Source: Mesostigma viride
Lineage: Eukaryota; Streptophyta; Mesostigmatophyceae; Mesostigmatales; Mesostigmataceae
DNA: 64,000 nt
Direction of reading: 5' to 3'
Assembly (NCBI GenBank): GCA_009746045.1
Contig: RPFO01000085.1
Location: 126,001-190,000, forward strand
Shown: in pieces, positions 20,901-33,516 of the stretch
Numbering within the stretch: position 1 is the stretch's first letter
Layout: each line of letters begins with the position of its first letter
Made by a program: the position numbers and the translations under genes
The notes under the pieces: generated by a model
Seen by the model: only the letters and a program-made list of their open reading frames with translations
Told to the model about the DNA's origin: nothing
Databases searched by the model: none

Positions 20901-23900
20901 CCAACCGTAGCATGAAGGAAGACCAACCGTAGCATGAAGGAAGACCAACCAACCGTAGCATGAAGGAAGACCAACCAACCGTAGCATGAAGGAAGACCAA
21001 CCAACCGTAGCATGAAGGAAGACCAACCAACCGTAGCATGAAGGAAGACCAACCAACCGTAGCATGAAGGAAGACCAACCAACCGTAGCATGAAGGAAGA
21101 CCAACCAACCGTAGCATGAAGGAAGACCAACCAACCGTAGCATGAAGGAAGACCAACCAACCGTAGCATGAAGGAAGACCAACCAACCGTAGCATGAAGG
21201 AAGACCAACCAACCGTAGCATGAAGGAAGACCAACCAACCGTAGCATGAAGGAAGACCAACCAACCGTAGCATGAAGACCAACCAACCGTAGCATGAAGG
21301 AAGACCAACCAACCGTAGCATGAAGGAAGACCAACCAACCGTAGCATGAAGGAAGACCAACCAACCGTAGCATGAAGGAAGACCAACCAACCGTAGCATG
21401 AAGGAAGACCAACCAACCGTAGCATGAAGGAAGACCAACCAACCGTAGCATGAAGGAAGACCAACCAACCGTAGCATGAAGGAAGACCAACCAACCGTAG
21501 CATGAAGGAAGACCAACCAACCGTAGCATGAAGGAAGACCAACCAACCGTAGCATGAAGGAAGACCAACCAACCGTAGCATGAAGGAAGACCAACCAACC
21601 GTAGCATGAAGGAAGACCAACCAACCGTAGCATGAAGGAAGACCAACCAACCGTAGCATGAAGGAAGACCAACCAACCGTAGCATGAAGGAAGACCAACC
21701 AACCGTAGCATGAAGGAAGACCAACCAACCGTAGCATGAAGGAAGACCAACCAACCGTAGCATGAAGGAAGACCAACCAACCGTAGCATGAAGGAAGACC
21801 AACCAACCGTAGCATGAAGGAAGACCAACCAACCGTAGCATGAAGGAAGACCAACCAACCGTAGCATGAAGGAAGACCAACCAACCGTAGCATGAAGGAA
21901 GACCAACCAACCGTAGCATGAAGGAAGACCAACCAACCGTAGCATGAAGGAAGACCAACCAACCGTAGCATGAAGGAAGACCAACCAACCGTAGCATGAA
22001 GGAAGACCAACCAACCGTAGCATGAAGGAAGACCAACCAACCGTAGCATGAAGGAAGACCAACCAACCGTAGCATGAAGGAAGACCAACCAACCGTAGCA
22101 TGAAGGAAGACCAACCAACCGTAGCATGAAGGAAGACCAACCAACCGTAGCATGAAGGAAGACCAACCAACCGTAGCATGAAGGAAGACCAACCAACCGT
22201 AGCATGAAGGAAGACCAACCAACCGTAGCATGAAGGAAGACCAACCAACCGTAGCATGAAGGAAGACCAACCAACCGTAGCATGAAGGAAGACCAACCAA
22301 CCGTAGCATGAAGGAAGACCAACCAACCGTAGCATGAAGGAAGACCAACCAACCGTAGCATGAAGGAAGACCAACCAACCGTAGCATGAAGGAAGACCAA
22401 CCAACCGTAGCATGAAGGAAGACCAACCAACCGTAGCATGAAGGAAGACCAACCAACCGTAGCATGAAGGAAGACCAACCAACCGTAGCATGAAGGAAGA
22501 CCAACCAACCGTAGCATGAAGGAAGACCAACCAACCGTAGCATGAAGGAAGACCAACCAACCGTAGCATGAAGGAAGACCAACCAACCGTAGCATGAAGG
22601 AAGACCAACCAACCGTAGCATGAAGGAAGACCAACCAACCGTAGCATGAAGGAAGACCAACCAACCGTAGCATGAAGGAAGACCAACCAACCGTAGCATG
22701 AAGGAAGACCAACCAACCGTAGCATGAAGGAAGACCAACCAACCGTAGCATGAAGGAAGACCAACCAACCGTAGCATGAAGGAAGACCAACCAACCGTAG
22801 CATGAAGGAAGACCAACCAACCGTAGCATGAAGGAAGACCAACCAACCGTAGCATGAAGGAAGACCAACCAACCGTAGCATGAAGGAAGACCAACCAACC
22901 GTAGCATGAAGGAAGACCAACCAACCGTAGCATGAAGGAAGACCAACCAACCGTAGCATGAAGGAAGACCAACCAACCGTAGCATGAAGGAAGACCAACC
23001 AACCGTAGCATGAAGGAAGACCAACCAACCGTAGCATGAAGGAAGACCAACCAACCGTAGCATGAAGGAAGACCAACCAACCGTAGCATGAAGGAAGACC
23101 AACCAACCGTAGCATGAAGGAAGACCAACCAACCGTAGCATGAAGGAAGACCAACCAACCGTAGCATGAAGGAAGACCAACCAACCGTAGCATGAAGGAA
23201 GACCAACCAACCGTAGCATGAAGGAAGACCAACCAACCGTAGCATGAAGGAAGACCAACCAACCGTAGCATGAAGGAAGACCAACCAACCGTAGCATGAA
23301 GGAAGACCAACCAACCGTAGCATGAAGGAAGACCAACCAACCGTAGCATGAAGGAAGACCAACCAACCGTAGCATGAAGGAAGACCAACCAACCGTAGCA
23401 TGAAGGAAGACCAACCAACCGTAGCATGAAGGAAGACCAACCAACCGTAGCATGAAGGAAGACCAACCAACCGTAGCATGAAGGAAGACCAACCAACCGT
23501 AGCATGAAGGAAGACCAACCAACCGTAGCATGAAGGAAGACCAACCAACCGTAGCATGAAGGAAGACCAACCAACCGTAGCATGAAGGAAGACCAACCAA
23601 CCGTAGCATGAAGGAAGACCAACCAACCGTAGCATGAAGGAAGACCAACCAACCGTAGCATGAAGGAAGACCAACCAACCGTAGCATGAAGGAAGACCAA
23701 CCAACCGTAGCATGAAGGAAGACCAACCAACCGTAGCATGAAGGAAGACCAACCAACCGTAGCATGAAGGAAGACCAACCAACCGTAGCATGAAGGAAGA
23801 CCAACCAACCGTAGCATGAAGGAAGACCAACCAACCGTAGCATGAAGGAAGACCAACCAACCGTAGCATGAAGGAAGACCAACCAACCGTAGCATGAAGG

Positions 23901-26900
23901 AAGACCAACCAACCGTAGCATGAAGGAAGACCAACCAACCGTAGCATGAAGGAAGACCAACCAACCGTAGCATGAAGGAAGACCAACCAACCGTAGCATG
24001 AAGGAAGACCAACCAACCGTAGCATGAAGGAAGACCAACCAACCGTAGCATGAAGGAAGACCAACCAACCGTAGCATGAAGGAAGACCAACCAACCGTAG
24101 CATGAAGGAAGACCAACCAACCGTAGCATGAAGGAAGACCAACCAACCGTAGCATGAAGGAAGACCAACCAACCGTAGCATGAAGGAAGACCAACCAACC
24201 GTAGCATGAAGGAAGACCAACCAACCGTAGCATGAAGGAAGACCAACCAACCGTAGCATGAAGGAAGACCAACCAACCGTAGCATGAAGGAAGACCAACC
24301 AACCGTAGCATGAAGGAAGACCAACCAACCGTAGCATGAAGGAAGACCAACCAACCGTAGCATGAAGGAAGACCAACCAACCGTAGCATGAAGGAAGACC
24401 AACCAACCGTAGCATGAAGGAAGACCAACCAACCGTAGCATGAAGGAAGACCAACCAACCGTAGCATGAAGGAAGACCAACCAACCGTAGCATGAAGGAA
24501 GACCAACCAACCGTAGCATGAAGGAAGACCAACCAACCGTAGCATGAAGGAAGACCAACCAACCGTAGCATGAAGGAAGACCAACCAACCGTAGCATGAA
24601 GGAAGACCAACCAACCGTAGCATGAAGGAAGACCAACCAACCGTAGCATGAAGGAAGACCAACCAACCGTAGCATGAAGGAAGACCAACCAACCGTAGCA
24701 TGAAGGAAGACCAACCAACCGTAGCATGAAGGAAGACCAACCAACCGTAGCATGAAGGAAGACCAACCAACCGTAGCATGAAGGAAGACCAACCAACCGT
24801 AGCATGAAGGAAGACCAACCAACCGTAGCATGAAGGAAGACCAACCAACCGTAGCATGAAGGAAGACCAACCAACCGTAGCATGAAGGAAGACCAACCAA
24901 CCGTAGCATGAAGGAAGACCAACCAACCGTAGCATGAAGGAAGACCAACCAACCGTAGCATGAAGGAAGACCAACCAACCGTAGCATGAAGGAAGACCAA
25001 CCAACCGTAGCATGAAGGAAGACCAACCAACCGTAGCATGAAGGAAGACCAACCAACCGTAGCATGAAGGAAGACCAACCAACCGTAGCATGAAGGAAGA
25101 CCAACCAACCGTAGCATGAAGGAAGACCAACCAACCGTAGCATGAAGGAAGACCAACCAACCGTAGCATGAAGGAAGACCAACCAACCGTAGCATGAAGG
25201 AAGACCAACCAACCGTAGCATGAAGGAAGACCAACCAACCGTAGCATGAAGGAAGACCAACCAACCGTAGCATGAAGGAAGACCAACCAACCGTAGCATG
25301 AAGGAAGACCAACCAACCGTAGCATGAAGGAAGACCAACCAACCGTAGCATGAAGGAAGACCAACCAACCGTAGCATGAAGGAAGACCAACCAACCGTAG
25401 CATGAAGGAAGACCAACCAACCGTAGCATGAAGGAAGACCAACCAACCGTAGCATGAAGGAAGACCAACCAACCGTAGCATGAAGGAAGACCAACCAACC
25501 GTAGCATGAAGGAAGACCAACCAACCGTAGCATGAAGGAAGACCAACCAACCGTAGCATGAAGGAAGACCAACCAACCGTAGCATGAAGGAAGACCAACC
25601 AACCGTAGCATGAAGGAAGACCAACCAACCGTAGCATGAAGGAAGACCAACCAACCGTAGCATGAAGGAAGACCAACCAACCGTAGCATGAAGGAAGACC
25701 AACCAACCGTAGCATGAAGGAAGACCAACCAACCGTAGCATGAAGGAAGACCAACCAACCGTAGCATGAAGGAAGACCAACCAACCGTAGCATGAAGGAA
25801 GACCAACCAACCGTAGCATGAAGGAAGACCAACCAACCGTAGCATGAAGGAAGACCAACCAACCGTAGCATGAAGGAAGACCAACCAACCGTAGCATGAA
25901 GGAAGACCAACCAACCGTAGCATGAAGGAAGACCAACCAACCGTAGCATGAAGGAAGACCAACCAACCGTAGCATGAAGGAAGACCAACCAACCGTAGCA
26001 TGAAGGAAGACCAACCAACCGTAGCATGAAGGAAGACCAACCAACCGTAGCATGAAGGAAGACCAACCAACCGTAGCATGAAGGAAGACCAACCAACCGT
26101 AGCATGAAGGAAGACCAACCAACCGTAGCATGAAGGAAGACCAACCAACCGTAGCATGAAGGAAGACCAACCAACCGTAGCATGAAGGAAGACCAACCAA
26201 CCGTAGCATGAAGGAAGACCAACCAACCGTAGCATGAAGGAAGACCAACCAACCGTAGCATGAAGGAAGACCAACCAACCGTAGCATGAAGGAAGACCAA
26301 CCAACCGTAGCATGAAGGAAGACCAACCAACCGTAGCATGAAGGAAGACCAACCAACCGTAGCATGAAGGAAGACCAACCAACCGTAGCATGAAGGAAGA
26401 CCAACCAACCGTAGCATGAAGGAAGACCAACCAACCGTAGCATGAAGGAAGACCAACCAACCGTAGCATGAAGGAAGACCAACCAACCGTAGCATGAAGG
26501 AAGACCAACCAACCGTAGCATGAAGGAAGACCAACCAACCGTAGCATGAAGGAAGACCAACCAACCGTAGCATGAAGGAAGACCAACCAACCGTAGCATG
26601 AAGGAAGACCAACCAACCGTAGCATGAAGGAAGACCAACCAACCGTAGCATGAAGGAAGACCAACCAACCGTAGCATGAAGGAAGACCAACCAACCGTAG
26701 CATGAAGGAAGACCAACCAACCGTAGCATGAAGGAAGACCAACCAACCGTAGCATGAAGGAAGACCAACCAACCGTAGCATGAAGGAAGACCAACCAACC
26801 GTAGCATGAAGGAAGACCAACCAACCGTAGCATGAAGGAAGACCAACCAACCGTAGCATGAAGGAAGACCAACCAACCGTAGCATGAAGGAAGACCAACC

Positions 26901-29900
26901 AACCGTAGCATGAAGGAAGACCAACCAACCGTAGCATGAAGGAAGACCAACCAACCGTAGCATGAAGGAAGACCAACCAACCGTAGCATGAAGGAAGACC
27001 AACCAACCGTAGCATGAAGGAAGACCAACCAACCGTAGCATGAAGGAAGACCAACCAACCGTAGCATGAAGGAAGACCAACCAACCGTAGCATGAAGGAA
27101 GACCAACCAACCGTAGCATGAAGGAAGACCAACCAACCGTAGCATGAAGGAAGACCAACCAACCGTAGCATGAAGGAAGACCAACCAACCGTAGCATGAA
27201 GGAAGACCAACCAACCGTAGCATGAAGGAAGACCAACCAACCGTAGCATGAAGGAAGACCAACCAACCGTAGCATGAAGGAAGACCAACCAACCGTAGCA
27301 TGAAGGAAGACCAACCAACCGTAGCATGAAGGAAGACCAACCAACCGTAGCATGAAGGAAGACCAACCAACCGTAGCATGAAGGAAGACCAACCAACCGT
27401 AGCATGAAGGAAGACCAACCAACCGTAGCATGAAGGAAGACCAACCAACCGTAGCATGAAGGAAGACCAACCAACCGTAGCATGAAGGAAGACCAACCAA
27501 CCGTAGCATGAAGGAAGACCAACCAACCGTAGCATGAAGGAAGACCAACCAACCGTAGCATGAAGGAAGACCAACCAACCGTAGCATGAAGGAAGACCAA
27601 CCAACCGTAGCATGAAGGAAGACCAACCAACCGTAGCATGAAGGAAGACCAACCAACCGTAGCATGAAGGAAGACCAACCAACCGTAGCATGAAGGAAGA
27701 CCAACCAACCGTAGCATGAAGGAAGACCAACCAACCGTAGCATGAAGGAAGACCAACCAACCGTAGCATGAAGGAAGACCAACCAACCGTAGCATGAAGG
27801 AAGACCAACCAACCGTAGCATGAAGGAAGACCAACCAACCGTAGCATGAAGGAAGACCAACCAACCGTAGCATGAAGGAAGACCAACCAACCGTAGCATG
27901 AAGGAAGACCAACCAACCGTAGCATGAAGGAAGACCAACCAACCGTAGCATGAAGGAAGACCAACCAACCGTAGCATGAAGGAAGACCAACCAACCGTAG
28001 CATGAAGGAAGACCAACCAACCGTAGCATGAAGGAAGACCAACCAACCGTAGCATGAAGGAAGACCAACCAACCGTAGCATGAAGGAAGACCAACCAACC
28101 GTAGCATGAAGGAAGACCAACCAACCGTAGCATGAAGGAAGACCAACCAACCGTAGCATGAAGACCAACCAACCGTAGCATGAAGGAAGACCAACCAACC
28201 GTAGCATGAAGACCAACCAACCGTAGCATGAAGGAAGACCAACCAACCGTAGCATGAAGACCAACCAACCGTAGCATGAAGGAAGACCAACCAACCGTAG
28301 CATGAAGGAAGACCAACCAACCGTAGCATGAAGGAAGACCAACCAACCGTAGCATGAAGGAAGACCAACCGTAGCATGAAGGAAGACCAACCCACCGTAG
28401 CATGAAGGAAGACCAACCAACCGTAGCATGAAGGAAGACCAACCAACCGTAGCATGAAGGAAGACCAACCAACCGTAGCATGAAGGAAGACCAACCAACC
28501 GTAGCATGAAGGAAGACCAACCAACCGTAGCATGAAGGAAGACCAACCAACCGTAGCATGAAGGAAGACCAACCAACCGTAGCATGAAGGAAGACCAACC
28601 AACCGTAGCATGAAGGAAGACCAACCAACCGTAGCATGAAGACCAACCAACCGTAGCTTGAAGGAAGACCAACCAACCGTAGCATGAAGGAAGACCAACC
28701 AACCGTAGCATGAAGGAAGACCAACCAACCGTAGCATGAAGGAAGACCAACCAACCGTAGCATGAAGGAAGACCAACCAACCGTAGCATGAAGGAAGACC
28801 AACCAACCGTAGCATGAAGGAAGACCAACCAACCGTAGCATGAAGGAAGACCAACCAACCGTAGCATGAAGGAAGACCAACCAACCGTAGCATGAAGGAA
28901 GACCAACCAACCGTAGCATGAAGGAAGACCAACCAACCGTAGCATGAAGGAAGACCAACCAACCGTAGCATGAAGGAAGACCAACCAACCGTAGCATGAA
29001 GGAAGACCAACCAACCGTAGCATGAAGGAAGACCAACCAACCGTAGCATGAAGGAAGACCAACCAACCGTAGCATGAAGGAAGACCAACCAACCGTAGCA
29101 TGAAGGAAGACCAACCAACCGTAGCATGAAGGAAGACCAACCAACCGTAGCATGAAGGAAGACCAACCAACCGTAGCATGAAGGAAGACCAACCAACCGT
29201 AGCATGAAGGAAGACCAACCAACCGTAGCATGAAGGAAGACCAACCAACCGTAGCATGAAGGAAGACCAACCAACCGTAGCATGAAGGAAGACCAACCAA
29301 CCGTAGCATGAAGGAAGACCAACCAACCGTAGCATGAAGGAAGACCAACCAACCGTAGCATGAAGGAAGACCAACCAACCGTAGCATGAAGGAAGACCAA
29401 CCAACCGTAGCATGAAGGAAGACCAACCAACCGTAGCATGAAGGAAGACCAACCAACCGTAGCATGAAGACCAACCAACCGTAGCATGAAGGAAGACCAA
29501 CCAACCGTAGCATGAAGGAAGACCAACCAACCGTAGCATGAAGGAAGACCAACCAACCGTAGCATGAAGGAAGACCAACCAACCGTAGCATGAAGGAAGA
29601 CCAACCAACCGTAGCATGAAGGAAGACCAACCACCGTAGCATGAAGGAAGACCAACCAACCGTAGCATGAAGGAAGACCAACCAACCGTAGCATGAAGGA
29701 AGACCAACCAACCGTAGCATGAAGGAAGACCAACCAACCGTAGCATGAAGGAAGACCAACCAACCGTAGCATGAAGGAAGACCAACCAACCGTAGCATGA
29801 AGGAAGACCAACCAACCGTAGCATGAAGGAAGACCAACCAACCGTAGCATGAAGGAAGACCAACCAACCGTAGCATGAAGGAAGACCAACCAACCGTAGC

Positions 29901-32900
29901 ATGAAGGAAGACCAACCAACCGTAGCATGAAGGAAGACCAACCAACCGTAGCATGAAGGAAGACCAACCAACCGTAGCATGAAGGAAGACCAACCAACCG
30001 TAGCATGAAGGAAGACCAACCAACCGTAGCATGAAGGAAGACCAACCAACCGTAGCATGAAGGAAGACCAACCAACCGTAGCATGAAGGAAGACCAACCA
30101 ACCGTAGCATGAAGGAAGACCAACCAACCGTAGCATGAAGGAAGACCAACCAACCGTAGCATGAAGGAAGACCAACCAACCGTAGCATGAAGGAAGACCA
30201 ACCAACCGTAGCATGAAGGAAGACCAACCAACCGTAGCATGAAGGAAGACCAACCAACCGTAGCATGAAGGAAGACCAACCAACCGTAGCATGAAGGAAG
30301 ACCAACCAACCGTAGCATGAAGACCAACCAACCGTAGCATGAAGGAAGACCAACCAACCGTAGCATGAAGGAAGACCAACCAACCGTAGCATGAAGGAAG
30401 ACCAACCAACCGTAGCATGAAGGAAGACCAACCAACCGTAGCATGAAGGAAGACCAACCAACCGTAGCATGAAGGAAGACCAACCAACCGTAGCATGAAG
30501 GAAGACCAACCAACCGTAGCATGAAGGAAGACCAACCAACCGTAGCATGAAGGAAGACCAACCACCGTAGCATGAAGGAAGACCAACCAACCGTAGCATG
30601 AAGGAAGACCAACCAACCGTAGCATGAAGGAAGACCAACCAACCGTAGCATGAAGGAAGACCAACCAACCGTAGCATGAAGGAAGACCAACCAACCGTAG
30701 CATGAAGGAAGACCAACCAACCGTAGCATGAAGGAAGACCAACCAACCGTAGCATGAAGGAAGACCAACCAACCGTAGCATGAAGGAAGACCAACCACCG
30801 TAGCATGAAGACCAACCAACCGTAGCATGAAGGAAGACCAACCAACCGTAGCATGAAGGAAGACCAACCAACCGTAGCATGAAGGAAGACCAACCAACCG
30901 TAGCATGAAGGAAGACCAACCAACCGTAGCATGAAGGAAGACCAACCAACCGTAGCATGAAGGAAGACCAACCCACCGTAGCATGAAGGAAGACCAACCA
31001 ACCGTAGCATGAAGGAAGACCAACCAACCGTAGCATGAAGGAAGACCAACCAACCGTAGCATGAAGGAAGACCAACCACCGTAGCATGAAGGAAGACCAA
31101 CCAACCGTAGCATGAAGGAAGACCAACCAACCGTAGCATGAAGGAAGACCAACCAACCGTAGCATGAAGGAAGACCAACCAACCGTAGCATGAAGGAAGA
31201 CCAACCAACCGTAGCATGAAGGAAGACCAACCAACCGTAGCATGAAGGAAGACCAACCAACCGTAGCATGAAGGAAGACCAACCAACCGTAGCGTGAAGG
31301 AAGACCACCAACCGTAGCATGAAGGAAGACCAACCAACCGTAGCATGAAGGAAGACCAACCAACCGTAGCATGAAGGAAGACCAACCAACCGTAGCATGA
31401 AGGAAGACCAACCAACCGTAGCGTGAAGGAAGACCAACCAACCGTAGCATGAAGGAAGACCAACCAACCGTAGCATGAAGGAAGACCAACCCACCGTAGC
31501 ATGAAGGAAGACCAACCAACCGTAGCATGAAGGAAGACCAACCAACCGTAGCATGAAGGAAGACCAACCAACCGTAGCATGAAGGAAGACCAACCAACCG
31601 TACCATGAAGGAAGACCAACCAACTGTAGCATGAAGGAAGACCAACCAACCGTAGCATGAAGACCAACCAACCGTAGCATGAAGGAAGACCAACCAACCG
31701 TAGCATGAAGGAAGACCAACCAACCGTAGCATGAAGGAAGACCAACCCACCGCAGCATGAAGGAAGACCAACCCACCGTAGCATGAAGGAAGACCAACCA
31801 ACCGTAGCATGAAGGAAGACCAACCAACCGTAGCATGAAGGAAGACCAACCAACCGTAGCATGAAGGAAGACCCACCAACCGTAGCATGAAGGAAGACCA
31901 ACCAACCGTAGCATGAAGGAAGACCAACCAACCGTAGCATGAATCCCACGATGCCACATGCGCGTGATAGGTACCCTTGTTGCGCTGCTGACAAATGGTG
32001 CGTGGTGTGCCCGCTCACCCGTTTCGTTGCCTGGTCGCAATCGCTCACCTGGGTGTCTCCACAACCACCCAAAATGTCCCCCACCCCCAAGGTCCCCCCC
32101 CCCCAATGTCCCCCACCCCCAACGTCCACCCCCGGCTTCCCCTGGTTCAATCCCATCTCCATCCCACTGAGGACTTGTGCTCACTTGACGCAGTCCATGA
32201 GCAAATCAATTGATTCATCAGTCCCCCTGATTGCCCTGTTGAACGAGTCGTGTGCGTGGCGAGACCCTCACCCTTTGTTTGCCCTGCTGTCGCATGACAT
32301 TACCTACTGCACTCATGCTAGCGCGCGCTCACCTTGGTAGTCGGCCACGGCGATGGCGTGGCACCACATGCCTGCGACAAGGACATGGGGGGGGCAAACG
32401 GCACGGGTGGGGCAAAGGGCATGGACATCGGGGCGAAGGGCATGGACATCGGGGCAAAGGGCAAAGGGCATGGGCATCAGGGCAAACGTCACAGGCGGGG
32501 CAAAGGGCACGGACATTGGGGCAAAGGGCACGGGCGGGGCAAGCGGCACGGGCGGGGCAAAGGGCACTGACATCGGGGCGAAGGGAATGGGCGGGGCAAA
32601 CGGCACGGGCGAGGCAAAGGGCATTGACAGCAGGGAGTAGAGGCAAGGGAAGGACAAGACCGTGGGGTGGCAGGGGCCAAGGGCATGCATGGGAAAAGGG
32701 AGTGCATGGGCAGTGGGGCAACGGCAGCAAGGGGTGCACAGGGGACGGACAAGAGCAGAGCAGCACCGTCAGCCCAAGTGGGGACTTGCGTGCTGTGAAG
32801 GAGGCCCTACCTATGCATGCCAGCACGTATCTCGTCTCTCAATCTCTCATGCATTCATACATATATCTCTAGTAGTATATAAACGACTAAAGTGTTTACG

Positions 32901-33516
32901 ATCGCTAGAACACCGGGGTATTCGGCTCCGGAATGGCCCTGTGTCCGCCTGGCCCATAGGCAAGCTGTGCATTCATGTCCATGCCTGAGAAGCATCCGTC
33001 AGGGACTTGACTTCGCGACATGGAACGACGTGCTATACAACTACGGAAATGTCTAGCGGTTCTTCCAAAAGGGTAGTTACCGACGAACAACCATCAGACT
33101 GCCACACGGTCATCGGTGCATGGATGGAAAGTGAATGCAAGTAGCCTACAAAGTGGCGAGCCGAAAGCATCGAGATAGGAAGGCATGTTCAATCGAAGTT
33201 CGGTATGGGGAATTTTAAGCAAAGGCGCGCGTAGAACCAATAACAAACGTGGGAAGATAACGATAAAATGTGGAAAAACATCGGTGCTTGGTTTTTACCA
33301 AATGAAAGGTACGACATGGCAACTGACGATACGCCTATCCTCTCCCACTGTCAAGCCAAACACGCGGGTGCAAACGGGCAGATTGGTCAACGCACCACCA
33401 TACACGGATGCTAAATTACCGTACGCATAAGAAGAGCTGCTGCCGCTTTTGCAGTATCCGCAAGAGGAGCCGTACTCGCCCCTGTCTTCCACAATAGTGG
33501 TCGGAATTCGCTCCAT
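8936..33516 (-). CDS. ATE1: Arginyl-tRNA--protein transferase (8 exons, about 24.6 kb)
   Basis: The enzyme moves Arg from Arg-tRNA to N-terminal Asp/Glu of proteins, creating N-degrons. Model exons (minus): 33420-33516, 32333-32371, 12519-15048, 11769-11884, 11104-11193, 10407-10469, 9343-9993, 8936-9055. All introns are GT-AG and phases agree except for one base in exon 3. The product would be about 1234 aa, far longer than usual ATE1 proteins. Exon 1 has Cys-Gly-Tyr-Cys; exons 2-3 give Gly-Met-Trp-Cys-His ... Ala-Asp-Tyr-Gln-Ala-Leu-Leu-Asp-Arg-Gly-Trp-Arg-Arg-Ser-Gly, then Cys-Cys. These are the Fe-S cysteine pairs of the ATE1 N-domain. Exon 3 also holds a Gly-Gly-His-Leu-Asn block. Exons 5-7 carry the C-domain: Glu-Glu-Phe-Glu-Leu-Tyr, Phe-His-Gln-Gln-Tyr-Arg-Ile-Asp-Gly and Tyr-Leu-Phe-Trp-Asp-Pro-Asp. 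Extra length comes from low-complexity inserts in exon 3 and near the C-terminus. Intron 2 (17.3 kb) holds two satellites. Confidence 0.93.
10640..11012 (-). repeat. Degenerate splice-junction copies in ATE1 intron 5
   Basis: The intron between exons 5 and 6 carries a copy of the exon 5 end plus donor (GGGACAGCCCATCCAAC then GTGGGC, junction at 11012/11011, 92 bp after the real one). It also has several copies of the exon 6 acceptor: CTGCAG before GCGTTGGAAGTGCCG (from 10730; real exon GCGTCGGAAAGGTCG), CTGCAG before GCATAATATGG (from 10647), and a pair CAGGCGTCAAAGCAATCC / CAGGCATTAAGCAATCC near 10840-10875. Confidence 0.6.
11320..11700. repeat. Short degenerate tandem repeats in ATE1 intron 4
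   Basis: A two-copy repeat with TTAGAGCACACCAA lies at about 11350-11398. At about 11600-11690 there are copies of ACCCACCCAACCCA with ACCAACCAACCC and GAAAGAGCGAGC. They do not overlap recognised exons. Confidence 0.45.
12519..15048 (-). CDS. ATE1: ATE1 exon 3, with a one-base frame conflict at a C12 run
   Basis: The exon starts after TTTGCCAG with Ala-Leu-Leu-Asp-Arg-Gly-Trp and runs through the Thr-Cys-Cys pair, an Asp/Ser-rich acidic stretch (about 14720-14830), a long Gly/Ala/Ser/His/Pro-rich region, a Leu-Met-Thr-Ser-Trp-Pro-Phe-Ala block (about 13800) comparable to the conserved 'YTSN-FP' segment of plant ATE1, and the Gly-Gly-His-Leu-Asn block near 12590. It ends GTCGCAG before GTGCGT. 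The two halves are in frames that differ by one base. The change falls at a run of 12 C at 14675-14686 (G on the sense strand), so a homopolymer length error is the simplest cause; a real frameshift or a small unrecognised intron are alternatives. Confidence 0.75.
15063..18345. repeat. 32-bp satellite, about 100 copies, in ATE1 intron 2, no T on the plus strand
   Basis: A tandem array of a 32-bp unit whose parts are GACAAGGAGACAGGAG, AACACGAAG and AGGGCAG. Variants differ mostly by A/G or A/C changes (GAGCACACG, AAGGGGAC) and one unit is a base short near 16865. I see no T on the plus strand over the full span, so the ATE1 pre-mRNA has no A here and no AG. The array stops about 14 bases before the exon 3 acceptor. 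As 32 is not a multiple of 3 and the units lack stops, every phase of both strands reads open for over a thousand codons; this is a composition effect, not evidence of a gene. Confidence 0.95.
18346..18784. other. Unique spacer between the two intronic satellites
   Basis: About 440 bp of non-repetitive DNA in ATE1 intron 2. On the minus strand, CTCTAACTTACC (about 18355-18367) is a good branch-point match, and no AG follows it until the exon 3 acceptor at 15050-15049. A G12 run lies at about 18461-18472. A small duplicated phrase (GGGGCTAGTCCATCA / GGGGCTGGTCCATCA) lies at 18471-18523. Confidence 0.6.
18785..31943. repeat. 26-bp satellite, about 500 copies, in ATE1 intron 2
   Basis: A tandem array of about 13.16 kb with unit GACCAACCAACCGTAGCATG followed by AAGGAA. 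Variant units (22 bp lacking GGAA or one CCAA, 25 bp lacking one A, scattered substitutions) sit in the outer parts, roughly 18.8-21.3 kb and 28.15-31.9 kb. The core from about 21.3 to 28.15 kb (about 260 units) looks identical by eye. The minus (pre-mRNA) strand has GGTTGGTTGG in each unit and no AG, apart from substitutions near 28657 and 31624. All frames lack stops for this reason; I do not call it coding. Confidence 0.95.
32152..32205 (+). repeat. CACGTG-tail repeat, diverged copy
   Basis: CATCCCACTGAGGACTTGTG then CTCACTTGACGCAGTC matches the 8139-8212 repeat but has lost the CACGTG hexamers and tail. It lies in ATE1 intron 2, next to the micro-exon at 32333-32371. Confidence 0.45.

Noticed and set aside
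15063-31943. CRISPR-like array
   Set aside because: The units are directly adjacent with no unique spacers, and the DNA is eukaryotic.
18653-32184. Reading frames of over 4,000 codons across the 26-bp satellite
   Set aside because: All three minus-strand frames are open because the unit has no stop in any phase and 26 is not a multiple of 3. The array lies in an intron defined by conserved ATE1 exons on both sides.
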